Assembly (NCBI RefSeq): GCF_039545055.1
Contig: NZ_BAABRP010000004.1
Location: forward strand, 1 to 64,000
Length of the DNA: 64,000 nt
DNA from: Deinococcus carri
Lineage (GTDB): Bacteria; Deinococcota; Deinococci; Deinococcales; Deinococcaceae
Direction: 5' to 3'
Under the pieces are notes generated by a model. That model ran no database searches. It was not told the origin of the DNA and saw only the letters and a list, made by a program, of their open reading frames with translations. Position 1 is the first letter of the stretch, and each line of letters starts with the position of its first letter. This document shows, in pieces, positions 27,196 through 34,815 of this stretch. A program made the position numbers and the translations under genes.

Positions 27196-28077
27196 TCAGA
27201 ACTTCCCGGTGAGCTGGAAGACCACGTCGGCGCTCTTGGTCCCGGACGTCTCGTTGCCGTCGAAGACCAGGGCCTCCAGGATGTAGTCGTCCAGCCAGCC
27301 GCCGGTGGTCATGCCCATGCCCGTGACGTTGGTGTTGTTGAAGGTGAGGCTCTTGGTGGTCTTGTTGCTCGCGTTGTAAAGCGTTTCGACCTTCTTGTAG
27401 CCGGTGTTCGCCACGCGGTCACCCAGCACCAGGGTCGGGAAGCCCGCGGTGACGTTCCTGGCCGAGATGTTCACTTCCCAGCCGTTGGCCCCGTTGGCGA
27501 ACTTCTCCACGACCTTGCGGTTGAAGCAGACAATCGGTCCCTTCCAGGACACCTGGTTGCTGGTGCCGGAGGTGTACTCGATGCCGGGGTAGCGGGGGGC
27601 GGCGACCATGTTGCCGTTGTAGCTGCTGGCCCAGGTGAAGGTGCCCACGGTCGAGTAGGCGTTCTTGCTGTCCTTCACGCCGTCACCCGTCCAGCTCGTG
27701 CCGGAGTGGGTCATGAAGTCCGCGATGTTGTCGGTGTAGTCGCGGCCCGTGTCGGTGTTGTGCCCACCGGCGCGGTAGCAGTTGGCCGCCACGAACGCCT
27801 GGTCGCTCAGGTTCAGGCTCCAGCTCTTCTCGTGCAGGTGCATCGCCACGATAGAGGGAATGGACACCGTGATGTTCTCGGTCAGGCTGCTGCTGCCGCC
27901 GCCGGTCACGATGTTGACCGAGTCGCCGGTCGTGGGGGTGGGGTCGGGGCAGGTGATGCCGAGGATGGGAATGGGAATGCAGATGCTGGAAGCCTGGGCC
28001 GCGGGTGCAGCCCCCTGAGCGCCCGCCGTCCCCACTGCCGCAAGAACCATCGCACCGAGAATCCACTTGTAGGTCAT
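27196..28077 (-). CDS. Secreted subunit of locus 1 (putative major pilin-like protein)
   Basis: The 293-residue protein starts at ATG 28077 (AGGGAGGGAAAGAAC upstream) with signal peptide KWILGAMVLAAVGTAGAQG. The mature part begins with a short Cys-containing segment (SICIPIPILGITCPDP) and is beta-rich and Thr/Ser/Asn-rich. The C-terminal half contains IVCFNRKVVEKF and GGWLDDYILEALVFDGNE, matched by FVCYR...QKF and TSWLDDLVVIAVVVDGD in the locus 2 subunit. It is probably an abundant surface or appendage subunit; no known pilin family is recognised. Confidence 0.65.
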   Translation of the reverse strand: MTYKWILGAMVLAAVGTAGAQGAAPAAQASSICIPIPILGITCPDPTPTTGDSVNIVTGGGSSSLTENITVSIPSIVAMHLHEKSWSLNLSDQAFVAANCYRAGGHNTDTGRDYTDNIADFMTHSGTSWTGDGVKDSKNAYSTVGTFTWASSYNGNMVAAPRYPGIEYTSGTSNQVSWKGPIVCFNRKVVEKFANGANGWEVNISARNVTAGFPTLVLGDRVANTGYKKVETLYNASNKTTKSLTFNNTNVTGMGMTTGGWLDDYILEALVFDGNETSGTKSADVVFQLTGKF

Positions 28078-28651
28078 GTTCTTTCCCTCCCTGCACTGAA
28101 TGGGGCGTTCTGCCGCACAGCGGAGCCGGGTGCCCCGTTGCTGTACAGAGAGTAGTGAGAGGGGCGTTAACGTCACGCTAAAAAATGCAAGTCCTGTTAA
28201 AGGTCTGTGAGCAGCGGTGGTCTAGGCAGGGGCAAGAGAACCTAGGAATGATGTCCCAGTCGGTAAAACGTCGACTAAGAAAGCTAAGGAGAAATCCTTC
28301 TTTCCACCGCTTTCCATGAGAGCGGTGGTAGTTCCCTTTGCAGCCGTCTTTTCAGTTCGAGACAAAAACTGCGGCCAGAACATCACTTTCGTGAGGCTCC
28401 GGTGAGGTGAGGGCGCTTTTGCCCTGGCCGCCCAGTTCCAGCCTGGTCTGCTCACCACACCTGAGAAAAATGGTCTGCTGTAACGTTCGTTAACGTTTTA
28501 GGGCAGGGTGCCCCGGAAAACGCGGGTTCGTGGCTCATTTGACTTTCAGCTTTGCTATTCTTATCTCACGACGTTAAAGCACCGCACCTCACTTCCCTCC
28601 AGGGTCATCCAAACAGAAACGCCAGGCATACACGCAGGCATGGGAGAGGTC
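28078..28651. other. Intergenic control region between locus 1 and its divergent regulator
   Basis: This 574-bp AT-richer region separates the divergent subunit and SARP-like genes. It contains the palindromic octamer GTTAACGT at 28166-28173 and again at 28489-28496 (inside TAACGTTCGTTAACGTTTTA, 28481-28500), plus a partial copy at about 28571. A weak 78-codon minus-strand frame at 28222-28458 is not convincing as a gene. Confidence 0.45.
28539..28567 (+). promoter_or_regulatory. Promoter of the SARP-like regulator
   Basis: TTGACT (28539-28544) and TATCTC (28562-28567) are 17 bp apart; an alternative -10 TATTCT lies six bases earlier. It is about 85 bp upstream of the preferred ATG and just downstream of a GTTAACGT palindrome. 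Confidence 0.45.
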
Positions 28652-30934
28652 ATGCTCACCGTCCAGCTGCTGGGACATGTCCATATCACTCATGAGGGCC
28701 AGGTGGTACCCACATCCAGCAAGGCGGCAGCGCTGCTGGCGTACCTGGTGCTGGAAGGCCGGGCGCATCACCGTGAGCATCTGGCCGGGCTGCTATGGGA
28801 TACGGCCGACGCGCTGCGAAACCTGCGGGTCGAACTCGCGCGGCTGCGCGGGCAGGGCGTCTCTCCCTTCCCGGCACGGCTGCCCATGCTGACCCTGCAC
28901 TGCGCCACCGACCTGCACGGCTGGCTACGCCAGCCCCTGCCGCAGCACGAGCGCGAGCTGGCCGCCTGGCTCTCACCGCTGCGGGGACCGGCGCTGAGCG
29001 GCCTGGAGGACCTGGGGACCACCGCCTTTCAGGGGTGGGTGGACCAGCAGCGCAGCGTGATTCATGACCAGATCGAGGAGCGGCTGGACGCGGCCCGCCA
29101 GCGCTTCGAGGGGCAGGGCCAGCCGGAAGCGGCGGCCCAGGTGCGCGCCCGCGCCGAACTGCTGGGCCTGCACCTCGGCCCCAGCCTGCCGGAGGCGAGT
29201 CCCCCGGCAGAGCGGCCCAGCGCTCTCTCCAGCGAGCCGCACCCTGTCCAGCCGCCCCGTGACCGGCCACAGGGGGGCGAGCTGCACTTCGAATGGCCCG
29301 AGCAGCTCTCGGCGCTGCGGCAGGTGCTGGAGCGGGGCAGGCAGACACCGCAACTGGTGCTGCTCCAGGGGCACAGCGGCACCCGGCGACAACTGCTGGC
29401 GGATGTGGTGCAGGACACCTCCTGGCAGGCGGTGCATGTGCAGGGATCGTCGCAGCGGCCCCTGCTTCAGGCGGCGCTGGCGCAGCGCATCCTGGGGCTG
29501 CTGCCGCCCGAGCTGCGCGCCCAGGCGCTGCCCGGCGACCCCGACGCCGCGCTGATCCGGCTGACGGAACTGCTGGGGCAGGCGGGGGTGCCGCTGCTGG
29601 TCGCCGTACATGACGTGCGCCGGGTGCCGCCCTGGCTGATGCCGGTGCTGAAGTTCCTGCTGGACCTGCCCTGGCCGCTGGTGCTGGTGCTGAGCACCAC
29701 CTCGGCGCAGTACTTCGCGGACCTGCGCCGGGCGCTGGGGCCACTGGGCGGCCCGCACCAGCACGCGGTCACGCTGCCGCCCCTAAGCGTGCGCGGCGTG
29801 ATGCGCGCGCTGGAGGCGCACGAACCACCAGAGGCCGCCGCCACGCGCCACACCCGCGCGGCCCGCCTGGTGCAGCGCTCGGAGGGCTGGCCCCTCTATG
29901 CCCGCGCGCTGATGCAGGAGGGCAGCGACCTGACCGGCCCGGGCGGCGACCTGCGTCTGCCCGCCCATGTCCGCGAGAGCCTGCTCTCGGGCCTGGGCGA
30001 CCTGCGCCCCGAGGTGCGGGAGGCGCTGGCCCGGCTGGCGCAGCTGCATGACCGCTTTGCCCCCGACCTCGCGGCGGCGCTGCTGGGAGAACTGGCCCCC
30101 GAAACGCTGCGGGCGGGCATCCAGGCCGGGCTGCTGCTGCCCGCCGGAAGCCGCGAGGCGCTGGTGCTGCCGGACCTGCACCACCGCAGCAACGACGCCG
30201 AAACGTCCCTCGCCTTTGCCAGCGAGCTGCTGCGGAGCGCGGTCGCCAGCACCCTGCCCGCCGCCGAGCGGCACGCGGTCCGCTGCACGCTCGCAGCGCT
30301 GCTGCTGCCCACGCAGCCCGGTCTGAGCCACCTGTACGCCGAACGCGCCGGACTGCCCGACCTGGCGGCGGCGGCCCGCGCCGCGCTCCCGGCCCTCCCC
30401 GCCGCCGAGTTCCGCAGCGCCCCCGCCCTGCTGGTGGAGACGCCGCCTACGGCCCCGGGCCTGACGCGCCGCGAGTGCCTCACCCCCAACGGCTACCGCG
30501 TGGCGCTGGACGCGGGCTGGCTGGAGGTGCTGCGCCGGGGCCGCCAGGGACCCGCCCCCCTGCTGACCCTGACCCTGCCCGAGTCACCCGCCGGAGACTG
30601 GTCGCTCACGGCGCGGCTGGACGTGGTGGACGCCTCCCCGCCGCCGGGCATCTCCCCGCCCCCCTTTGCCCTGGGCGTGCGGACGGCTGTGGGAACGCGC
30701 CAGGTCTACAGCTCAGGGCCCCTCCCCGACCACGACGCGGACGGCATGACCCATACCTTCGGCGGCGTGCTGCCGCTGGGCCGCTGGTTCTGCCTCTCGG
30801 GCCAGGGCCAGGGTGGCCGTCCCGAACTCAGCGTGCGTGCCGTGGACGTGGCCCTGACCGTCGGCTCGCTGAACTGGGGAGGCCGCGACGCCCTGCCTCC
30901 CCAGCCACGCCAGACCGGGAGAGCGGCGGGGTAG
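28652..30934 (+). CDS. SARP/BTAD-like regulator with degenerate NTPase and a beta-rich C-terminus
   Basis: The 760-residue protein (start ATG 28652 after GGGAG; ATG 28640 is possible) opens with an OmpR-like winged helix (MLTVQLLGHVHITHEGQVVP, SSKAAALLAYLVLEGRAHHREHLAGLLW) and a bacterial transcriptional activator domain to about 190. Residues 210-500 look like a STAND/AAA NTPase, but the P-loop is degraded (QGHSGTRRQLL lacks GK[S/T]) and Walker B reads LLVAVHDVRR. The final 150 residues are beta-rich (GYRVALDAGWLEVLRRG, RPELSVRAVDVALTVGSLNW), which is unusual for this class. Divergent placement suggests it controls locus 1. Confidence 0.7.
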   Translation: MLTVQLLGHVHITHEGQVVPTSSKAAALLAYLVLEGRAHHREHLAGLLWDTADALRNLRVELARLRGQGVSPFPARLPMLTLHCATDLHGWLRQPLPQHERELAAWLSPLRGPALSGLEDLGTTAFQGWVDQQRSVIHDQIEERLDAARQRFEGQGQPEAAAQVRARAELLGLHLGPSLPEASPPAERPSALSSEPHPVQPPRDRPQGGELHFEWPEQLSALRQVLERGRQTPQLVLLQGHSGTRRQLLADVVQDTSWQAVHVQGSSQRPLLQAALAQRILGLLPPELRAQALPGDPDAALIRLTELLGQAGVPLLVAVHDVRRVPPWLMPVLKFLLDLPWPLVLVLSTTSAQYFADLRRALGPLGGPHQHAVTLPPLSVRGVMRALEAHEPPEAAATRHTRAARLVQRSEGWPLYARALMQEGSDLTGPGGDLRLPAHVRESLLSGLGDLRPEVREALARLAQLHDRFAPDLAAALLGELAPETLRAGIQAGLLLPAGSREALVLPDLHHRSNDAETSLAFASELLRSAVASTLPAAERHAVRCTLAALLLPTQPGLSHLYAERAGLPDLAAAARAALPALPAAEFRSAPALLVETPPTAPGLTRRECLTPNGYRVALDAGWLEVLRRGRQGPAPLLTLTLPESPAGDWSLTARLDVVDASPPPGISPPPFALGVRTAVGTRQVYSSGPLPDHDADGMTHTFGGVLPLGRWFCLSGQGQGGRPELSVRAVDVALTVGSLNWGGRDALPPQPRQTGRAAG

Positions 30935-31042
30935 AGGTCAGCCCCACGCCGGCCCCTTCCTGACGCGCGGCTGATGCCAGCATGACCAAATGCTTCACGC
31001 GGCAGTGACCCTCCAGGGGAGGCCGCCCCCCACACTGGAAGC

Positions 31043-32767
31043 ATGAAAAAATACGCGGGTCTGATGCTGCTGGGTGCCCTGCTGGTCGGCTGTGGAACGC
31101 CCGGAGGGCCGGGTTCCGGCGGGTCCACCTACACGATCCGCGGCAACGTCTTGCTGCCCAGCGGGGCGAACACGTCGCTGGCGCTCACGGCACCCGGCCA
31201 GGGTGAGGGGTCGGTGGATGCCGCCCGTCTGGAAACCCTGTGGCAGCTCCCGCATGTGCGCGGGGAGGTGCTGGTGGAAGCCCTGCCCACGGACGGCCTG
31301 GGCAGCCAGGCACTGTCGGTCCTCTCCGGCGTGCGGCTCCAGGCGGTCGAGGGGACCGACCTGCAAATCGCTGCCACCCCGGCGGGCGAGACAGACGAGG
31401 CCTTTGCCCGGCGGCTGGCGCAGGCCGGGCTGCATGTCCAGCCCAACTTCGTGTATGAGGCGCTCTCCACGCCCAACGACCCCGGCTTTCCGGGCGGCAA
31501 CCGCCCCGGCGTGGTGGTGCGCGGCACGGCCTACGATCAGGATTACCTGACGCGCATCGACGCGCTGGGGGGCTGGAACCGGCTGGAGGCGCTGGGCAAA
31601 CCGGTGTCGGGCGTGCTGACTGCCGTGCTCGACACGGGCGTGGACACCAGCCACCCCGAGCTGGCCGGACGGCTGCGGCCCGGCTTCGACTTCTGCTCGC
31701 GTCTGGTGGGTGACACCTGTCAGGGCACCGACGCCAACCCCAGCGAGGTCACCGTGGGCGACGTGGGGCACGGCACCAGCTCGGCGGGCCTGATCGCCGC
31801 CAACACCAACAACGGGATCGGCATCGCCAGCCTCACCTGGCGCGGCACCGTGTTGCCCGTGAAGGTGTTCGGGGCGGACACGGCCACGAACACCTCCAGC
31901 GCCACCAGCGCCAGCCTCACGGCGGGCCTGCGCTACGCGGTCCAGCAGGGGGCCAAGGTCATCAACATGAGCCTGGGCTTCGCAGGCCAGAACGGCCAGC
32001 CCGCCCAGGCTGACCCCGCGCTGGCCCGCGCCGTACAGGACGCGGCCAATGCCGACATCGTGCTGGTGGCGGCCGCGGGCAACACGCCCAACCAGGGCCT
32101 GTACTACCCTGCCAGCGACCCCAACGTGCTGGCAGTGGGGGCCGTCTCGAAGGACGACAACGTGCTGTCCTGCTTCAGCGCGCGGCCCCTGCCGGGGCAA
32201 AAGGCGCTGGACCTGGTGGCACCGGGCGGTCAGGCAGGCACCGGCACCTCGAACTGCTACACGACCAGCCCCTTTGACATCCTCACGCTGGCGCGCGTGC
32301 AGGACGGCAGCTATACCCTCCGCGCAGGCACGAGCGAGGCCGCCCCGCAGGTCAGCGGAACGGCCGCCCTGCTGCGCGCCGCCTTCCCCGACCTGAACGC
32401 CAGCCAGATTCGCCAGGCGCTCAAGGAGGGGGCCAGGAACACCGGGGCCGGGGCCATGCTCAATGTCCTGGGGGCCGTGAACCGGGCCGCCAACATGACG
32501 GGCACCACGCCGCCGCCCAGCGGGTCGGCCTACACCCTGACCGTGCAGGCCCTGCAAGGTGGGCAGCAGATCACCGCCAAGACCTTCAGCGGCACCCTGG
32601 CGAGTGGACAGCGCGCCGCGCCGTATGTCCTCAGCGGCCTCCCGGCAGGCACCTATGAACTGCGGGCCAGCATCAACCTCGCGGGCAAGACCTACACCGG
32701 CAGCGCGCAGGCGACCGTTCCGGCGGGCAGCAGCGGCAACGCCACGCAGGACATTCAGACGCGCTGA
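31043..32767 (+). CDS. Subtilisin-like serine protease, lipoprotein
   Basis: This 574-residue S8 protease has a lipobox (LLVGCGTP), an N-terminal propeptide-like region to about 165 and a catalytic domain. The triad is Asp in VLDTGVDTSHPEL, His in GHGTSSAGLIAA and Ser in AGTSEAAPQVSGTAALL. The serine motif is GTSEA where GTSMA is usual. A C-terminal beta domain follows a PPPSG linker (YTLTVQALQGGQQI... LPAGTYELRASI). It is probably anchored to the envelope. GGAAGC precedes the ATG. Confidence 0.9.
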   Translation: MKKYAGLMLLGALLVGCGTPGGPGSGGSTYTIRGNVLLPSGANTSLALTAPGQGEGSVDAARLETLWQLPHVRGEVLVEALPTDGLGSQALSVLSGVRLQAVEGTDLQIAATPAGETDEAFARRLAQAGLHVQPNFVYEALSTPNDPGFPGGNRPGVVVRGTAYDQDYLTRIDALGGWNRLEALGKPVSGVLTAVLDTGVDTSHPELAGRLRPGFDFCSRLVGDTCQGTDANPSEVTVGDVGHGTSSAGLIAANTNNGIGIASLTWRGTVLPVKVFGADTATNTSSATSASLTAGLRYAVQQGAKVINMSLGFAGQNGQPAQADPALARAVQDAANADIVLVAAAGNTPNQGLYYPASDPNVLAVGAVSKDDNVLSCFSARPLPGQKALDLVAPGGQAGTGTSNCYTTSPFDILTLARVQDGSYTLRAGTSEAAPQVSGTAALLRAAFPDLNASQIRQALKEGARNTGAGAMLNVLGAVNRAANMTGTTPPPSGSAYTLTVQALQGGQQITAKTFSGTLASGQRAAPYVLSGLPAGTYELRASINLAGKTYTGSAQATVPAGSSGNATQDIQTR

Positions 32768-32775
32768 AGCTCCAG

Positions 32776-32820
32776 GCAACGACCCCGGCGAACCTTCCAG
32801 GGCCTCGTCGGGGTCGTTGC
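32776..32820 (+). terminator. Terminator after the lipoprotein protease gene
   Basis: GCAACGACCCCGGCGA pairs with TCGTCGGGGTCGTTGC over 16 bp with one G-U pair. It lies 9 bp past the stop and is followed by TTGC. The remaining 285 bp to the KGG gene show no supportable gene. Confidence 0.7.
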
Positions 32821-33105
32821 TTGCGTGGGGCGGCTCTTCCCTCCCCCACCAGAACGGCCGACGAATTCGGGCAGCATTGAGCCGGACTTGCGGGGGTTGC
32901 AGTCTGCTCGGGACCTCCTCCGCCTCATCCCCGGGCCTTTATGAAGGAACCTTCATCGCACTCTGGGAGGAAACCCAGACTGCGCCCCAGGGCATTCACG
33001 GTTTCACCAGAAAGAACGGTCGAGCTGGGCCGCAGAATCTGGGGTACCAGACCACCCGTCCAGGGGAGTGCGATTCAGGTGGCTGAGAGAAACGGGAGGC
33101 CAAGG

Positions 33106-33312
33106 ATGACGGGAGAACAGAGAGACACCAGCCGCAGAAGAGGCTTTGCCGCGATGGACCCGGTTCGTCAGCGCGAGATCGCCAGCCAGGGGGGGCGGGC
33201 AGCCCACCGCAGCGGCAACGCCCACCAGTTCACGTCCGAGGAAGCGCGCGAGGCCGGACGCAAGGGCGGCCAGGCGGCCCACCGGACACGCAGCGGCACA
33301 GCCGAGAGCTGA
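33106..33312 (+). CDS. KGG/Con-10-type stress-associated small protein
   Basis: This 68-residue hydrophilic protein contains two KGG-like repeats: GFAAMDPVRQREIASQGGRA and FTSEEAREAGRKGGQAAH. The repeat pattern 'F..m...r..eia..GG.aah' defines the stress-induced KGG family seen in Deinococcus, bacilli and fungal Con-10. ATG 33106 follows GGGAGG; a longer frame from 32941 has no ribosome site. A strong terminator follows at once, so it is monocistronic. A role in desiccation or general stress is known for the family, not shown here. Confidence 0.8.
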   Translation: MTGEQRDTSRRRGFAAMDPVRQREIASQGGRAAHRSGNAHQFTSEEAREAGRKGGQAAHRTRSGTAES

Positions 33313-33328
33313 GGCCAGCAGGCTCAGC

Positions 33329-33363
33329 TCGGCCCTGACTTACATGGTCGGGGCCGACTTTTT
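33329..33363 (+). terminator. Rho-independent terminator after the KGG gene
   Basis: TCGGCCCTGAC and GTCGGGGCCGA form an 11-bp stem with one wobble pair and a 7-base loop, followed by CTTTTT. It starts 17 bp after the stop codon. Confidence 0.85.
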
Positions 33364-33473
33364 GACGGGTGAGGGCGAAGAGGTTCCGCGGGAGCGTTCT
33401 TCGGTGGCCGAACCGGAACAAGGCTTCACCGACCAACTTCATATGGGCTGAGACGGCACGGCCCCGCTTCCCA

Positions 33474-33497
33474 ACCCTCTGAAAAACCCCAGAGGGT
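33474..33497. terminator. Hairpin between KGG and SDR genes
   Basis: ACCCTCTG-aaaaaccc-CAGAGGGT is a perfect 8-bp stem. There is no T-tract on the plus strand, so termination is uncertain. Otherwise the 33364-33674 gap shows no gene. Confidence 0.35.
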
Positions 33498-33674
33498 CAT
33501 TCAACTTCGCCCCGTCACGTCTTTTTTCCTGCTTGCTCCACCGGGTCGCTTCTCGCACAGGGGCGCAAGTTGGTCTGACCACGGCCTTGAGGAAGCGTTG
33601 AGGGGCGCAGGGCTTTAGCTGAATCGAAACAAACCTACCCGCGCGGGCCGCGACACTCCGGCCAGGAGGCAGAC

Positions 33675-34679
33675 ATGGTCAAACTCAAACCCCTGAACGA
33701 GCAGGTGATGGTGCTGACGGGCGCGTCGAGCGGCATAGGCCTGTCGACTGCGCGGATGGCGGCCCGGCAGGGCGTGCGGCTGGTGCTGGCAGCACGCAGC
33801 GAGCAGGCCCTGCGGCAGCTCACGCAGGAGATCGTGGACGGCGGCGGGCAGGCGGTCTTTGCCGTGGCCGACGTGAGCCGCGAGGAAGACGTGGAGCGCA
33901 TCGCGGAACTGGCGCGGGCCACCTACGGCGGCTTCGACACCTGGGTGAACAACGCGGGCGTCGGCATGTACGGCGAGCTGATGGACCTCTCGGTCGAGGA
34001 CATGCGCCGCCTCTTCGACATCAATTTCTGGGGCGTGGTGTACGGCTCGCGGGCGGCGGTGCGGGGCCTGCGCGAGCGGGGTGGGGCGCTGATCAACATG
34101 GGCAGCGTGACCTCCGAGCAGACCATTCCGCTGCAAGCTCTGTATTCGGCCTCCAAACATGCCGTCAAGGGCTTCACCGACGGCCTGCGGATGGAGCTGG
34201 ACCATGACGGCGTGCCGGTCGCGGTCACGCTGATCAAACCCGGCCCCATCGACACCCCCTTTCCGCTCAACGCCCGCAACTACCTGGACGCCGAACCGCA
34301 GCATGTGCCGCCGGTCTACGCCCCGGAAACGGTGGCGCGGGCTGTCCTGCACGCGGCCACCACGCCTACCCGCGAAACGTATGTGGGCGGCGGGGGCAAG
34401 GGCATCGCGGCCTCGGGCGAATTCGCGCCGCACGCCACCGAGCAGGCGCTGGCGGCGGTGGCGATTCCGCGCACCCACAGCGACAAGCCACCGCTGCCGC
34501 CGGGCCGCAGCATCCTCTACCACGCCTCCGAGCGGCTGGAGGAGCGCGGCGATTATCCCGGCATGGTGCAGTCGGTGAGCCTGTACACCGAGGCCGCCAA
34601 CCACCGCAAATGGCTGGGGGCGGGCCTGATCGGGGCAGGGCTGGCGGCGGCCCTCTGGCGCAGAAGTCAGCGCGACTGA
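33675..34679 (+). CDS. SDR-family oxidoreductase with a C-terminal membrane segment
   Basis: This 334-residue protein has a classical short-chain dehydrogenase fold: cofactor motif TGASSGIG (about 15-22), NNAGVG, and catalytic Tyr/Lys in YSASKHAVKG. The C-terminal 85 residues are an extension beyond the normal 250-residue SDR. They end in a hydrophobic helix (WLGAGLIGAGLAAALW) followed by RRSQRD, probably a membrane anchor. Substrate is unknown. Confidence 0.88.
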   Translation: MVKLKPLNEQVMVLTGASSGIGLSTARMAARQGVRLVLAARSEQALRQLTQEIVDGGGQAVFAVADVSREEDVERIAELARATYGGFDTWVNNAGVGMYGELMDLSVEDMRRLFDINFWGVVYGSRAAVRGLRERGGALINMGSVTSEQTIPLQALYSASKHAVKGFTDGLRMELDHDGVPVAVTLIKPGPIDTPFPLNARNYLDAEPQHVPPVYAPETVARAVLHAATTPTRETYVGGGGKGIAASGEFAPHATEQALAAVAIPRTHSDKPPLPPGRSILYHASERLEERGDYPGMVQSVSLYTEAANHRKWLGAGLIGAGLAAALWRRSQRD

Positions 34680-34691
34680 GCAGCCGGTTCA

Positions 34692-34733
34692 CCTGACCGG
34701 TGCTGGCTTCTCTTTCCGGCAGCACCGGTCAGG
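34692..34733 (+). terminator. Terminator after the SDR gene
   Basis: CCTGACCGGTGCTG and CAGCACCGGTCAGG form a perfect 14-bp stem with a 14-base loop. It is followed by GTGCTCTTAAC. It lies 12 bp past the stop. Confidence 0.7.
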
Positions 34734-34815
34734 GTGCTCTTAACATTCTATTTATCTGGACAAGCTGACCGGTCGTTCACTCCGTCCGCCGCGTACCATC
34801 TTGCGAAGGCACAAC

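Noticed and set aside
28222..28458. Possible 78-residue minus-strand gene in the locus 1 control region
   Set aside because: There is no ribosome site, no recognised domain, and it lies in a region with regulatory palindromes.
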